Program-made: the position numbers and the translations under genes | Source of the DNA: Oscillospiraceae bacterium | GTDB taxonomy: Bacteria; Bacillota; Clostridia; Oscillospirales; Ruminococcaceae | Assembly (NCBI GenBank): GCA_022770625.1 | Contig: JALEHK010000083.1 | Coordinates: 45,556 to 109,555 of the forward strand | Reading direction: 5' to 3' | DNA: 64,000 nt | Notes under the pieces: model-generated | The model's database searches: none | What the model saw: only the letters and a program-made list of their open reading frames with translations | What the model was told of the DNA's origin: nothing | Shown here: positions 42,772 through 51,657 of the stretch, one piece after another | Layout: every line of letters starts with the position of its first letter | Numbering within the stretch: position 1 is the first letter of the stretch

Positions 42772-44163
42772 TTAATAGATCGAGCCGGTGGTGCGGGGGA
42801 AGGGGAGAACGTCACGGATGTTTTCAACACCGGTCATATACATGACCAGACGTTCAAAGCCCAGACCGAAGCCGCAGTGCTTGGTGCCGCCGTAGCGACG
42901 GAGATTGATATACCAGTCGTAGTCCGCTTCGTTTAAGCCGAAGTTCTTCATCGCCGCTTCCAGATAGTCCAGGCGTTCCTCACGCTGAGAACCGCCTACG
43001 ATCTCGCCGATGCCGGGTACCAGCAGGTCAACCGCCGCGACCGTCTTTCCATCGTCGTTCAGGCGCATATAAAATGCCTTGATCTCCTTGGGATAGTCGG
43101 TGACAAAGACGGGTTTCTTAAAGACCTGTTCGGTCAGATAGCGTTCATGCTCGGTCTGGAGGTCGCAGCCCCAGAACACCGGATACTTGAACTCGTCTTT
43201 ATGCTCTTCGAGGAGCTTGATGGCTTCAGTATAGGTGACATGGGCGAAATCGGCGTCCAGCAGTCCGCGCAGCCGTTCGATCAGTCCCTTGTCATAGAAA
43301 TTGTTGCAGAATTCCATCTCGGCGGGGCAGTGCTCCAGAACATAGCCGATGACGAACTTGATCATGTCATGGATGCATTCCATATCGTCCTGAAGATCGG
43401 CAAAGGCCATCTCCGGCTCGATCATCCAGAACTCAGCCGCATGGCGGGTGGTGTAGGACTGCTCGGCGCGGAAGGTAGGGCCGAAGGTATAGACGTTGCC
43501 GAACGCCATCGCCATCGCTTCTGCCTCCAGCTGACCGGAAACGGTGAGATTGGTCTGACGGCCGAAGAAATCCTTGGTATAATCGACCGTACCGTCTTCG
43601 TTCAGAGGCGGGCAGGCCGGATCGATCGTCGTGACCCGGAACATTTCGCCTGCGCCTTCACAGTCGCTCGCGGTGATCAGAGGGGTATGAACGTAGCAGA
43701 AACCTCTCTCCTGGAAGAAGGTATGGATCGCGTAGGCAATCGTCGAACGGATCCGGAAAACCGCTTGGAAGGTGTTGGTGCGGGGGCGAAGGTAGGAGAT
43801 GGTGCGCAGGTACTCGAGGGTATGCCGCTTTTTCTGGAGCGGGTAGTCGGGAGAGGACGCGCCCTCAAGGGTGATCGACTCGGCGTGAATCTCAAACGGC
43901 TGTTTTGCACCGGGGGTAACGACGACCTTGCCGGTGACGATGACGGCCGCGCCAACGCCGAATTTAGTGACTTCCTTAAAGTTTTCGAGTTTGTCCGCGT
44001 CATAGACGACCTGGACGGGGGTAAAGGTGCTTCCGTCGCCGATCGAGAGGAAGCCGACCGCTTTGGAGTCGCGGCTGTTTTTGATCCAGCCGGCAACGGT
44101 CAGCGTCTGTCCGTCGAGCGCGGCGAAGTCTTTATGGAGCTGTGCCAGTTCGGTACGTTTCAT
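42772..44163 (-). CDS. asnS: Asparaginyl-tRNA synthetase
   Basis: A 463-residue class II aminoacyl-tRNA synthetase. The N-terminal OB fold ([23 protein letters not shown]) is followed by motif 2 ([20 protein letters not shown]) and motif 3 ([12 protein letters not shown]). It charges tRNA-Asn. No T-box is visible in the 110 bp upstream, and it follows sdaAA in the same direction. Confidence 0.97.
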   Translation of the reverse strand: MKRTELAQLHKDFAALDGQTLTVAGWIKNSRDSKAVGFLSIGDGSTFTPVQVVYDADKLENFKEVTKFGVGAAVIVTGKVVVTPGAKQPFEIHAESITLEGASSPDYPLQKKRHTLEYLRTISYLRPRTNTFQAVFRIRSTIAYAIHTFFQERGFCYVHTPLITASDCEGAGEMFRVTTIDPACPPLNEDGTVDYTKDFFGRQTNLTVSGQLEAEAMAMAFGNVYTFGPTFRAEQSYTTRHAAEFWMIEPEMAFADLQDDMECIHDMIKFVIGYVLEHCPAEMEFCNNFYDKGLIERLRGLLDADFAHVTYTEAIKLLEEHKDEFKYPVFWGCDLQTEHERYLTEQVFKKPVFVTDYPKEIKAFYMRLNDDGKTVAAVDLLVPGIGEIVGGSQREERLDYLEAAMKNFGLNEADYDWYINLRRYGGTKHCGFGLGFERLVMYMTGVENIRDVLPFPRTTGSIY

Positions 44164-44273
44164 GAAATATTTTCAGACCTTTCGATAGTATTAAGCGCAT
44201 TAAAGGAAAACATGAACTGCATTCTATTGTAGAGGAGGAAAAGGAAAAAGTCAAGCGTAGATAAGGAATTTGC

Positions 44274-45137
44274 TTACTTTCCGAATACCTTTTCCTTCAT
44301 GGCTTTTCCCGCTTCGGTCGTGGCCAGACCGCCGAGCGCCGTTTCGCGCAGCGCCGCCGGAAGAGCGTGGCCGACCCGGTTCATCGCTTCCACCGCATCG
44401 TCAAAGGGGATCCGGCTCTTGATTCCTGCGAGCGCCATATCGGCCGAAGAAAGAGCAATCGATACGCCGCCGACGTTTCGTTTGATGCAGGGGATCTCGA
44501 CCAGACCGGCCACCGGATCACAGACCAGCCCCAGCTGGTTTTTGATCGCCATTGCGGCGGCGTGGAAGGAGGCTTCCGGGCGTCCGCCCATCATCTCGGT
44601 CACGGCCGCGGCAGCCATTGCAGCGGCGCTTCCGCATTCTGCCTGACAGCCGCCCTCCGCTCCGGCAAGGGAAGCGTGTTCATCAATCAGCATCCCGACC
44701 AGTCCCGCGCAGGCAAGCGCGTAAAGAATCCTTGGGCGGGGGATCCGGCAGATCCTTGCGACGGCGAGGACACAGGCCGGAACGATCCCGCAGGAGCCTG
44801 CGGTCGGGCAGGCAACGATCCGCCCCATCGCGGCGTTGGTCTCCGAAGCGGAGAGAGCGTAAGCAGTCGCGAGGGACGGGATCTCGCCCTGAAGGGAAAG
44901 TCCGGCGGTGCGGTACTTTTCGTACAGATACCCGTCTCCGCCGGTGAGACCGCTGACCGAACAGACGGGAGAGGAGAGGGCGTTTTCGACCTCTGCCTCC
45001 ATAACCTGAAGCATCGTCTCAAACTTTTCCAGAGACGTTTCCAGATTTCCGCCGTGCTCCGATTCGATTTCCAGTGAAAGTGCGCCGAGCGAAACGTCCT
45101 CCTGCTCCGCCCGAGCGATAAGCTCTTTTGCAGTCAT
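44274..45137 (-). CDS. sdaAA: L-serine dehydratase, iron-sulfur-dependent, alpha subunit
   Basis: A 287-residue subunit carrying the cluster-binding Cys residues (CPTAGSCG, EGGCQAECG, GLVCDPVAGLVEIPC). With SdaAB it converts serine to pyruvate and ammonia using an oxygen-sensitive [4Fe-4S] cluster. The beta-subunit gene lies upstream but is separated by pepF. Confidence 0.95.
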   Translation of the reverse strand: MTAKELIARAEQEDVSLGALSLEIESEHGGNLETSLEKFETMLQVMEAEVENALSSPVCSVSGLTGGDGYLYEKYRTAGLSLQGEIPSLATAYALSASETNAAMGRIVACPTAGSCGIVPACVLAVARICRIPRPRILYALACAGLVGMLIDEHASLAGAEGGCQAECGSAAAMAAAAVTEMMGGRPEASFHAAAMAIKNQLGLVCDPVAGLVEIPCIKRNVGGVSIALSSADMALAGIKSRIPFDDAVEAMNRVGHALPAALRETALGGLATTEAGKAMKEKVFGK

Positions 45138-45213
45138 GATTACTCCTTGGAACTGCCCGGTCGGACAGCATTTTTCTCTTTAGGGAATGTGTTCCGGGAA
45201 AAGTATTTCCGGA

Positions 45214-46998
45214 TCAGCCCAGCAGCTTTTCAAGTTCGGAAAGGCTTTCGTCAAAGACCTTCATTGCGTTTCTTACGGTGTCAGGCTTAGTCAGGTCAAC
45301 GCCCGCGACTTTCAGCTCTTCCAGCGGATAGTCGCTGCCGCCGGTCGTGAGGAAGCGCAGATAGTCGGAAGCGTCTCCGGTTTCAATGATGTGGTTGGCG
45401 ATCGCAACAGCCGAGCTGAAGCCGGTCGCGTACTGATAAACGTAGAAGGAAGTGTAGAAGTGGGGGATACGCGCCCATTCAACATCCTGAAGCGGATTAA
45501 CGGTCGCACCGTCATAGTAAAGAGCGTTGAGGTCGTGGTAGATGCCGTTCAGGACTTCAGCGGTCAGAGGAGTGCCGGCCTGATCCAGTTCATGCGCCTT
45601 GCGCTCAAATTCAGCAAACAGCGTCTGACGGAAAACGGTCGTTCTGAAGCCCTCAAGGAAATGGTTGAGGACATAAGCGCGGCGCTTGGGATCGGTCTCA
45701 TGAGCAAGGAGGTACTTGGTCAGAAGAACCTCGTTGACGGTCGAAGCGACCTCGGCAACGGTGATGAAGTAATCGGAGTTGGCGTAGTCCTGCGTCTCGT
45801 TGGAAAAGTAGGAGTGCATCGCATGGCCAAGCTCATGCGCCAGCGTGAACGCATCGTCAAGGGTATCGGTATAGTTGAGCAGGATAAAGGAGTGAACGCC
45901 GTAAACGCCGGCCGAATAAGCGCCGGAGGATTTGCCCTTATTTTCGTAGACGTCGATCCAGTGTTCGTTAAACGCCTTGTCCAGAAGTTCGCCGTAGCGT
46001 TTTCCGAGAGGAGCAAGCGCTTTTTTGACCAGTGCTTTTCCGTCCTCAAAGGGCATCGGGTAATCGACGTCCTCGACCATCGGAACATAGAGATCGTACA
46101 TATTCAGCTCGTCCAGTTTCAGTACCTTTTTGCGCAGGGCAAGATACCGTTTCATGGTCGGGAGGCTTTCGTGGATCGCTTCCACCAGCGAATCGTACAC
46201 GCTGACCGGGATATTTCCGGCAAAGAGCGCCGCTTCGCAGGCCGAATGATAGCCGCGGATACGGGCGAAGGTGTTGTCGAACTGAACCAGACCGGTGTAG
46301 TTGGCGGCGATAGTATTGATGACGCGGTTAAACGCCCCCATCATCTTTTCAAACGCGTCTTTTCTGACCGCCTGATTCTTGCTCTCGCGGTAAACGCCGA
46401 AGTTGCCGTTGGTCAGGGGAGAGGGCTTTCCGTTTTCATCAATGACGTCCTCGAACTGAACGTCAACGTCACCGTACATCGTAAAGACCTGATCGGGGGT
46501 GTTGCGAACCTGAGCAAACTGAGCCAGGAGCGCTTCCTGCTCAGCGGGGAGGGTATGGGTGCGCAGACGGGTCGTGTCCTCAAGGATGTGGGTGTAGCCG
46601 GAAAGTGCGGGATCCTTCATATAGCCGTCCAAAACGTCCGGATCGATCGAAAGGATCTCGGGATCAAGGAAGGAGACGGTCTGGCTAAACTTCGCTTCCA
46701 GACGCTGGGTAAGCCCCAGCATACGCTGATGAGCGGGGTCGCCGTTATCACTCGAGACCTTGAAGAAGGCGTAGGTCCCGGCAAGGAAAAGCCGTTTGTG
46801 GACGGCGTAGTAGCGATCCAGTCCTGCTTTCAGCGAAGCGGCGCTTGCACCGAGCGTGCCTTTGACCGAGGCAAGGCTGTCAATGTCGGCCTCGACCGCC
46901 TTCATCTCTTCCTCCCATGCGGCGTCGGAAGGGAAAAGGTCGGTGAAGTCCCAGGTAAAGCGGGGATCCATGTCTTTTCTTTCTTTAAGCTGTTCCAT
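45214..46998 (-). CDS. pepF: Oligoendopeptidase F
   Basis: A 594-residue M3B metallopeptidase. The zinc motif HELGHAMHSYF lies near residue 385, with the C-terminal helical domain (YATGFSSAVAIANHI) typical of PepF. It is cytoplasmic and cuts imported oligopeptides of about 7-17 residues. It lies between the two serine dehydratase genes, tying peptide breakdown to serine use. Confidence 0.95.
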   Translation of the reverse strand: MEQLKERKDMDPRFTWDFTDLFPSDAAWEEEMKAVEADIDSLASVKGTLGASAASLKAGLDRYYAVHKRLFLAGTYAFFKVSSDNGDPAHQRMLGLTQRLEAKFSQTVSFLDPEILSIDPDVLDGYMKDPALSGYTHILEDTTRLRTHTLPAEQEALLAQFAQVRNTPDQVFTMYGDVDVQFEDVIDENGKPSPLTNGNFGVYRESKNQAVRKDAFEKMMGAFNRVINTIAANYTGLVQFDNTFARIRGYHSACEAALFAGNIPVSVYDSLVEAIHESLPTMKRYLALRKKVLKLDELNMYDLYVPMVEDVDYPMPFEDGKALVKKALAPLGKRYGELLDKAFNEHWIDVYENKGKSSGAYSAGVYGVHSFILLNYTDTLDDAFTLAHELGHAMHSYFSNETQDYANSDYFITVAEVASTVNEVLLTKYLLAHETDPKRRAYVLNHFLEGFRTTVFRQTLFAEFERKAHELDQAGTPLTAEVLNGIYHDLNALYYDGATVNPLQDVEWARIPHFYTSFYVYQYATGFSSAVAIANHIIETGDASDYLRFLTTGGSDYPLEELKVAGVDLTKPDTVRNAMKVFDESLSELEKLLG

Positions 46999-47043
46999 TT
47001 TTCTTGTTCCTTTCCTATATATAGATTTTAAGCGTAAACGTTT

Positions 47044-47718
47044 TTATTCCCGGATCGGGAGGAGGATCATTGCGTCCAAGATCCCGCGGATGCAGCGGAT
47101 ATGGTACTCCAGTCCGTCGGGCGGGATCGAGTCGATCTCGATATACATCTGCGCGGTATGGGTATCGCGGGTTCGGTCACGGTTGACGTTCATGTTGCCG
47201 ATGTTGATCCGGGCTTCATAAAGAAGGGTGGTGATGCCGGAGATGACACCGGGGTGGTCTTCGTGGCGGCAGATAATGATCGGGCGCTCGCCGGTAAAGC
47301 GAACGTGCAGCGAATCAATCTCCTGAATCAGAACCTGCCCGCCGCCGATCGACGCGCCGATCACCGTATGGACAGCGCCCGAAGCGGTCGTGACGACGAA
47401 TTTGACGGTGTTGGGGTGGGCGTCCTCGCCAAGGTCGGTCGGGATAAAGGCGTATTCGATCCCCGCTTCCTTTGCGAGCCGGAAGGAGTCCCTCAGCCGT
47501 TCGTCCGACGGGAGCAAATCGAGAATGCCGGCTAAAAGCGCCTTGTCGGTGCCGTGTCCGCGGTAGGTCGCGGCAAACGAACCGTGCAGATACATATCGA
47601 CCTTTTTGATGTCTCCGCCGATCAGCTGGCGCACCAGCCGTCCGAGCCGGGCGGCACCCGCCGTGTGGGAACTGGACGGGCCGATCATGACCGGGCCCAT
47701 AATGTCAAAAAGTCCCAA
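47044..47718 (-). CDS. sdaAB: L-serine dehydratase, iron-sulfur-dependent, beta subunit
   Basis: A 224-residue subunit with the signature FDIMGPVMIGPSSSHTAGA and a C-terminal ACT domain (IIICRHEDHPGVISGITT) that may sense serine. First gene of the sdaAB-pepF-sdaAA-asnS run, behind the promoter at 47758-47786. Confidence 0.95.
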   Translation of the reverse strand: MGLFDIMGPVMIGPSSSHTAGAARLGRLVRQLIGGDIKKVDMYLHGSFAATYRGHGTDKALLAGILDLLPSDERLRDSFRLAKEAGIEYAFIPTDLGEDAHPNTVKFVVTTASGAVHTVIGASIGGGQVLIQEIDSLHVRFTGERPIIICRHEDHPGVISGITTLLYEARINIGNMNVNRDRTRDTHTAQMYIEIDSIPPDGLEYHIRCIRGILDAMILLPIRE

Positions 47719-47757
47719 GAAACATTCCCCCTGTCCTTTTCTCTTTCTTACCTATCC

Positions 47758-47786
47758 AGTTTATCACATTTTCCTTTATTTCGCAA
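47758..47786 (-). promoter_or_regulatory. sdaAB promoter
   Basis: Minus strand TTGCGA (47786-47781), 17-bp spacer, TAAACT (47763-47758). Confidence 0.65.
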
Positions 47787-47943
47787 TGTTAGCGGGAAAG
47801 AAGTTGTAAAAAAATGAAGAGAAAGGCAAAGAAGTGGTGATTTTATGAGGGGCTTTCCGGAATCTGGCCGAAGGGGGAGAATTCTGGTTATTTTGAGAAA
47901 ATTTTCTTTTTGCTTTTTTGATGGATTTTTCATTTCAGAAGTA

Positions 47944-47972
47944 TAGACAACCGGAGCGAAATAGGGTATAAT
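47944..47972 (+). promoter_or_regulatory. FkbM gene promoter
   Basis: TAGACA 47944-47949, 17-bp spacer, TATAAT 47967-47972. Confidence 0.75.
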
Positions 47973-48006
47973 ATGGGTAATCTTAACATGGGGGCATTTG
48001 GATTTG

Positions 48007-49119
48007 ATGGTGGAGAAAAGCGTTTTTCGTGCAGAAATGGAAAACATTTTATCAGGAAAGACGCTCTGGGAACGCCTTCAGTCCGAATCTCGTCCGATCG
48101 TCCTTTACGGGATGGGAGACGGCGCCGAGAAGATTTTTTCCGCCTGTAAGGAGCGGGGAATCCCGGTTTCCGGCGTCATGGCCAGCGACGCGTTTGTCAG
48201 GGGACAATCGTTTCTCGGCTATCCGGTGCGGACGCTTGCGGCCACCGAGGAAGCACTCGGAGAATGTGTTTACCTTCTCTCGTTTGGTTCCTCACTTCCG
48301 GATGTGATGGCGCATATCGACGCGGTGAGGGAAACACACACCCTTTACGCGCCGGATGTTCCGCTTTTCGGCGGCGGGATCTGGGATCGGGAATGCCTGA
48401 CCGAGAATCTTGACCGACTGGAGCAGGTCTATTCTCTCCTTGGAGACGATCTGTCAAAAAAAGTCTTTACCTCCGTCATCAGCTATCGGATGACCGGCAA
48501 TCTTTCCTATCTTTCCCGGTGTGAAACGCCGCGGGAAGAGATGTATACCCTTTTGGGTGTCGGGGAAAACGAGGATTATCTGGATCTCGGTGCTTACGAT
48601 GGAGATACGCTCCGCGAGTTTTTATCGGAAACGGGCGGCTCTTACGGCAGTCTGACCGCCGTTGAACCGGATCCGAAAAGCCGCAGAAAGCTTCTCGAAC
48701 GGATGGAAAAGGCTTATCCGGGGATCACCTCCGATCCGCGCTTTACCCTGATCGAAGGGGGCGTATGGTCGGAAGAGGGAACGCTTTCGTTTGACAATGC
48801 CGCCGGGCGCAACTCCTCCCTTTCCGAAGGGGGAAAGCTCTCGGTCAACGTCTTTTCGGTTGACGGGATCCGTCAGGGAAAAGGATGCAGTTTCATCAAG
48901 ATGGACGTGGAAGGCTCAGAGCGGGAAGCGCTCATCGGAGCCGGGAAAACGCTTTCCGGGTTAAGACCAAAACTTATTTTTTCCGCATACCACCGCACCG
49001 AAGATCTTTTCGCGCTGCCGGAGCTTTTAAGAAAGCTGGCGCCGGAATACAAGCTCTTTCTGCGGCACCAGCCGTATTACCCGGCATGGGAGGTCAATTT
49101 CTGCGCCAAAGCAGAGTAA
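48007..49119 (+). CDS. FkbM-family methyltransferase
   Basis: About 370 residues in two parts. Residues 30-110 look like a small Rossmann domain (IVLYGMGDGAEKIFSAC). Residues 170-370 are the FkbM SAM-dependent methyltransferase (YLDLGAYDGDTLREF, VEPDPKSRRKL, FIKMDVEGSEREAL). FkbM enzymes O-methylate sugars, polyketides or glycans. No glycosyltransferase neighbours are present, so the target is unknown. ATG 48007 is a choice among close starts (TTG 47998, GTG 48010). Confidence 0.85.
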   Translation: MVEKSVFRAEMENILSGKTLWERLQSESRPIVLYGMGDGAEKIFSACKERGIPVSGVMASDAFVRGQSFLGYPVRTLAATEEALGECVYLLSFGSSLPDVMAHIDAVRETHTLYAPDVPLFGGGIWDRECLTENLDRLEQVYSLLGDDLSKKVFTSVISYRMTGNLSYLSRCETPREEMYTLLGVGENEDYLDLGAYDGDTLREFLSETGGSYGSLTAVEPDPKSRRKLLERMEKAYPGITSDPRFTLIEGGVWSEEGTLSFDNAAGRNSSLSEGGKLSVNVFSVDGIRQGKGCSFIKMDVEGSEREALIGAGKTLSGLRPKLIFSAYHRTEDLFALPELLRKLAPEYKLFLRHQPYYPAWEVNFCAKAE

Positions 49120-49199
49120 AGGCGGAAAGGATTCCTTTTTTGTGTACCCTGCCGGGAGGCGGGTTTACATAGAGACTATATGTGAAGGAGATATGATAC

Positions 49200-49577
49200 A
49201 TGGATTGGATTACAGCATGGGGTACCGTTTTGACCGGCCTCGTCGTTGTCTTCGTAGCACTGGGGCTTTTGATCCTGCTGCTCACGATCATGGGCAAGGT
49301 CCTCGGCGGAACCGGAAAGAAACCGGCTCCCGCTAAGGCAGCAGCTCCCAAAGCCGCTCCGGCGGCTCCGGCACCGGCTAAGAAACCGGCTCCGGTCGTC
49401 ACGGCTGCGGACGATATCGACGGAGAAATCGCTGCGGCGATCACTGCGGCGCTCGCCGTCATTCTGGCGGAAGAGGGCAGCGGCAAGTCTTATGTCGTCA
49501 AGAGCGTAAAACGTGTCCGTTCGGGCAAAGGCGCCTGGGGACAGGCCGGCCTGGCTGAAAACGTCAGACCTTTCTGA
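49200..49577 (+). CDS. Sodium-pump decarboxylase gamma subunit
   Basis: A 125-residue OadG-type protein. One membrane helix (about 8-32) is followed by a flexible Ala/Pro/Lys linker (residues 38-65) and a short conserved C-terminus. It anchors and assembles the membrane decarboxylase. It is directly upstream of the beta subunit. ATG 49200 follows AAGGAG. Confidence 0.88.
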   Translation: MDWITAWGTVLTGLVVVFVALGLLILLLTIMGKVLGGTGKKPAPAKAAAPKAAPAAPAPAKKPAPVVTAADDIDGEIAAAITAALAVILAEEGSGKSYVVKSVKRVRSGKGAWGQAGLAENVRPF

Positions 49578-49616
49578 TCCGACATCAAGACTACCCTGTA
49601 GAAAGGAAACTGAGAT

Positions 49617-50789
49617 ATGTTTGAAGTACTCATTGACAGTGTCAAGAACATTGCCCTCGCGTCCGGCTTTGCCAATGTAAACTGGCAGCAGCTGGTCATG
49701 ATCGTAATTTCTTGCGCCCTCGCTTACCTTGCAATCGCCAAGGGATACGAACCCCTTTTGCTTCTGCCGATCGCTTTCGGTATGATGCTCACCAACATCC
49801 CCAACAACGGCCTTTTCCATATGGAGTTCTATATCGGAAACTCGATTGATTATGGGACGGTGCTGCATGACGGCGGCCTGCTTGATATCCTGTATCTGGG
49901 CGTTAAGCTGGGACTTTATCCTCCGCTGATCTTCCTCGGAATCGGCACGATGACTGACTTTGGCCCGCTGATCGCGAACCCTAAGTCCTTCCTGCTGGGC
50001 GCTGCCGCACAGCTGGGCATCTTCATTGCCTTCATCGGCGCGCTGCTTCTCGGCTTTACCCCTGAAGAGGCTTCCTCGATCGGTATCATCGGCGGCGCCG
50101 ACGGCCCGACCGCGATCCTCGTTACCAAGACCCTTGCTCCTCACCTGTTAGGCTCTATCGCTGTTGCGGCATACTCCTACATGGCGCTCGTTCCGGTTAT
50201 CCAGCCCCCGATCATGAAGGCGCTGACCACCAAGAAGGAACGCGCAGTCAGAATGGATACGCTGCGTCCTGTCTCCCGCACTGAAAAGATTGTATTCCCG
50301 ATCGTTGTTACGCTGGTTGTCTGCTTCCTCGTTCCCGATGCGACTCCTCTGATCGGTATGCTGATGCTCGGCAACCTGATGAAGGAATCCGGCGTTGTTG
50401 ACCGTCTGGTCAAGACCGCTCAGAACGAGCTGATGAACATCATCACCATCTGCCTCGGCGTTACCGTCGGCGCAACCGCTCGTTACGACTACTTCCTGAC
50501 CGCTAAGACCCTCGGCATTCTGTTCATGGGTCTGGCTGCGTTCTGCATCGGTACCGCAGGCGGCGTTCTGCTCGGCAAACTGATGTACGTACTCTCCGGC
50601 GGCAAGATCAACCCGCTGATCGGTTCGGCAGGCGTTTCCGCCGTTCCTATGGCTGCCCGTGTTTCTCAGAAGGTCGGTTCCGAAGAGGATCCCACCAACT
50701 TCCTGCTGATGCACGCAATGGGCCCGAACGTCGCTGGCGTTATCGGTTCCGCTGTTGCGGCAGGCGTACTTCTCTCGATCTACGGCTAA
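49617..50789 (+). CDS. Sodium-translocating decarboxylase beta subunit
   Basis: A 390-residue polytopic membrane protein of the OadB/MmdB/GcdB family. Conserved stretches include [30 protein letters not shown] and [12 protein letters not shown]. It couples decarboxylation of a carboxybiotin intermediate to sodium export. No alpha (carboxyltransferase) or biotin-carrier gene is adjacent, so whether the complex is an oxaloacetate, methylmalonyl-CoA or glutaconyl-CoA decarboxylase cannot be told. Confidence 0.93.
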   Translation: MFEVLIDSVKNIALASGFANVNWQQLVMIVISCALAYLAIAKGYEPLLLLPIAFGMMLTNIPNNGLFHMEFYIGNSIDYGTVLHDGGLLDILYLGVKLGLYPPLIFLGIGTMTDFGPLIANPKSFLLGAAAQLGIFIAFIGALLLGFTPEEASSIGIIGGADGPTAILVTKTLAPHLLGSIAVAAYSYMALVPVIQPPIMKALTTKKERAVRMDTLRPVSRTEKIVFPIVVTLVVCFLVPDATPLIGMLMLGNLMKESGVVDRLVKTAQNELMNIITICLGVTVGATARYDYFLTAKTLGILFMGLAAFCIGTAGGVLLGKLMYVLSGGKINPLIGSAGVSAVPMAARVSQKVGSEEDPTNFLLMHAMGPNVAGVIGSAVAAGVLLSIYG

Positions 50790-50802
50790 TAACAGCGTAA
50801 AG

Positions 50803-50840
50803 AAAACCACCTCTGTCTTTTGTTGGCAGGGGTGGTTTTG
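50803..50840 (+). terminator. Terminator of the decarboxylase operon
   Basis: AAAACCACCTCTGTC pairs with GGCAGGGGTGGTTTT (two imperfect pairs). Confidence 0.85.
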
Positions 50841-50928
50841 CTATACACTTTTTATCAGAAAGGCTTGACAAGGGAACGGAATAGCATCAGATATAATAAA
50901 GAGAGAACCTTGCAAAGGAGAGGATTTT

Positions 50929-51603
50929 ATGAAAAAGATCGTACTGTTTGTTTTATTAAGCGCGCTGATGCTCGCGTCCTGTGGAAATCAGTCCTCCGGT
51001 ACCGTCAATCCTTCCTCGGAAGAGCCGACGGTTTCTGAATCTTCTGAGGAAAATAGTTTGGCGGAGCAGAGTACAGTTTCTGTGTACACCGAAGAAGTGG
51101 AGTCGGAACATCTTTGCAGCGATGAAGAGGAATGGGATTATGTGTTCAAATATGGCAATATTCCGGGCGAACTGATTGATTATATTGGAACAGATAAATT
51201 CAACGCATGGGTTCATAATGAAAGCTATACCAAGGAAAGGAACATACAGAGCTGTATTGAATATTTCGGCTTAACAAAAGAAGATTTGACGGAAGCGCTT
51301 GACCCGCCCGAAACGGATGATACCGGATTTGATCTTACCGTTTCGGAAATTGACGCACTTTGTTCCGGCGATCAGGCGAAGATTAACCGAGCCTTCGCGA
51401 GCCAAAAAGCGGTGGTATCGGAGAACGGGAGCATCTATACGATTTCCTGGCTGGCGGCGCACACCGCCGAGGATTATCAAGCGGCAGGACTGGACAAGAG
51501 TGCGATCGAAACGGCAATTCAAAATTGTGTGGAACCGGATAATGTTCCGGCAGTAAACGAATACATAGAGAAAGCCGAAGCGGCGGTTGCTGAGATGAAA
51601 TAA
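50929..51603 (+). CDS. Lipoprotein of unknown function
   Basis: A 224-residue protein with a lipoprotein signal (KKIVLFVLLSALMLASC, Cys18), a Ser/Glu-rich linker to about residue 50 and an acidic helical domain with four Cys. I do not recognise the domain. Upstream is TTGACA (50865) and TATAAT (50892) with an unusually long 21-bp spacer. RBS AAAGGAGAGG. Confidence 0.78.
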   Translation: MKKIVLFVLLSALMLASCGNQSSGTVNPSSEEPTVSESSEENSLAEQSTVSVYTEEVESEHLCSDEEEWDYVFKYGNIPGELIDYIGTDKFNAWVHNESYTKERNIQSCIEYFGLTKEDLTEALDPPETDDTGFDLTVSEIDALCSGDQAKINRAFASQKAVVSENGSIYTISWLAAHTAEDYQAAGLDKSAIETAIQNCVEPDNVPAVNEYIEKAEAAVAEMK

Positions 51604-51650
51604 AAAAAAGAGCTTTCCGGATGTGAAGTGACCCCGGGAAGCTCTTTTTG
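51603..51650. terminator. Bidirectional terminator
   Basis: AAAAAGAGCTTTCC pairs with GGGAAGCTCTTTTT between convergent lipoprotein and glgB genes. Confidence 0.88.
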
Positions 51651-51657
51651 CTGTCAA

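Noticed and set aside
44164..44273. T-box leader for asnS
   Set aside because: Only 110 bp lie between sdaAA and asnS, and no TGGACC-like T-box sequence or antiterminator is seen.
45187..47031. 614-codon open frame on the plus strand opposite pepF
   Set aside because: Antisense shadow caused by biased codon use; PepF with HELGH is unmistakable on the other strand.
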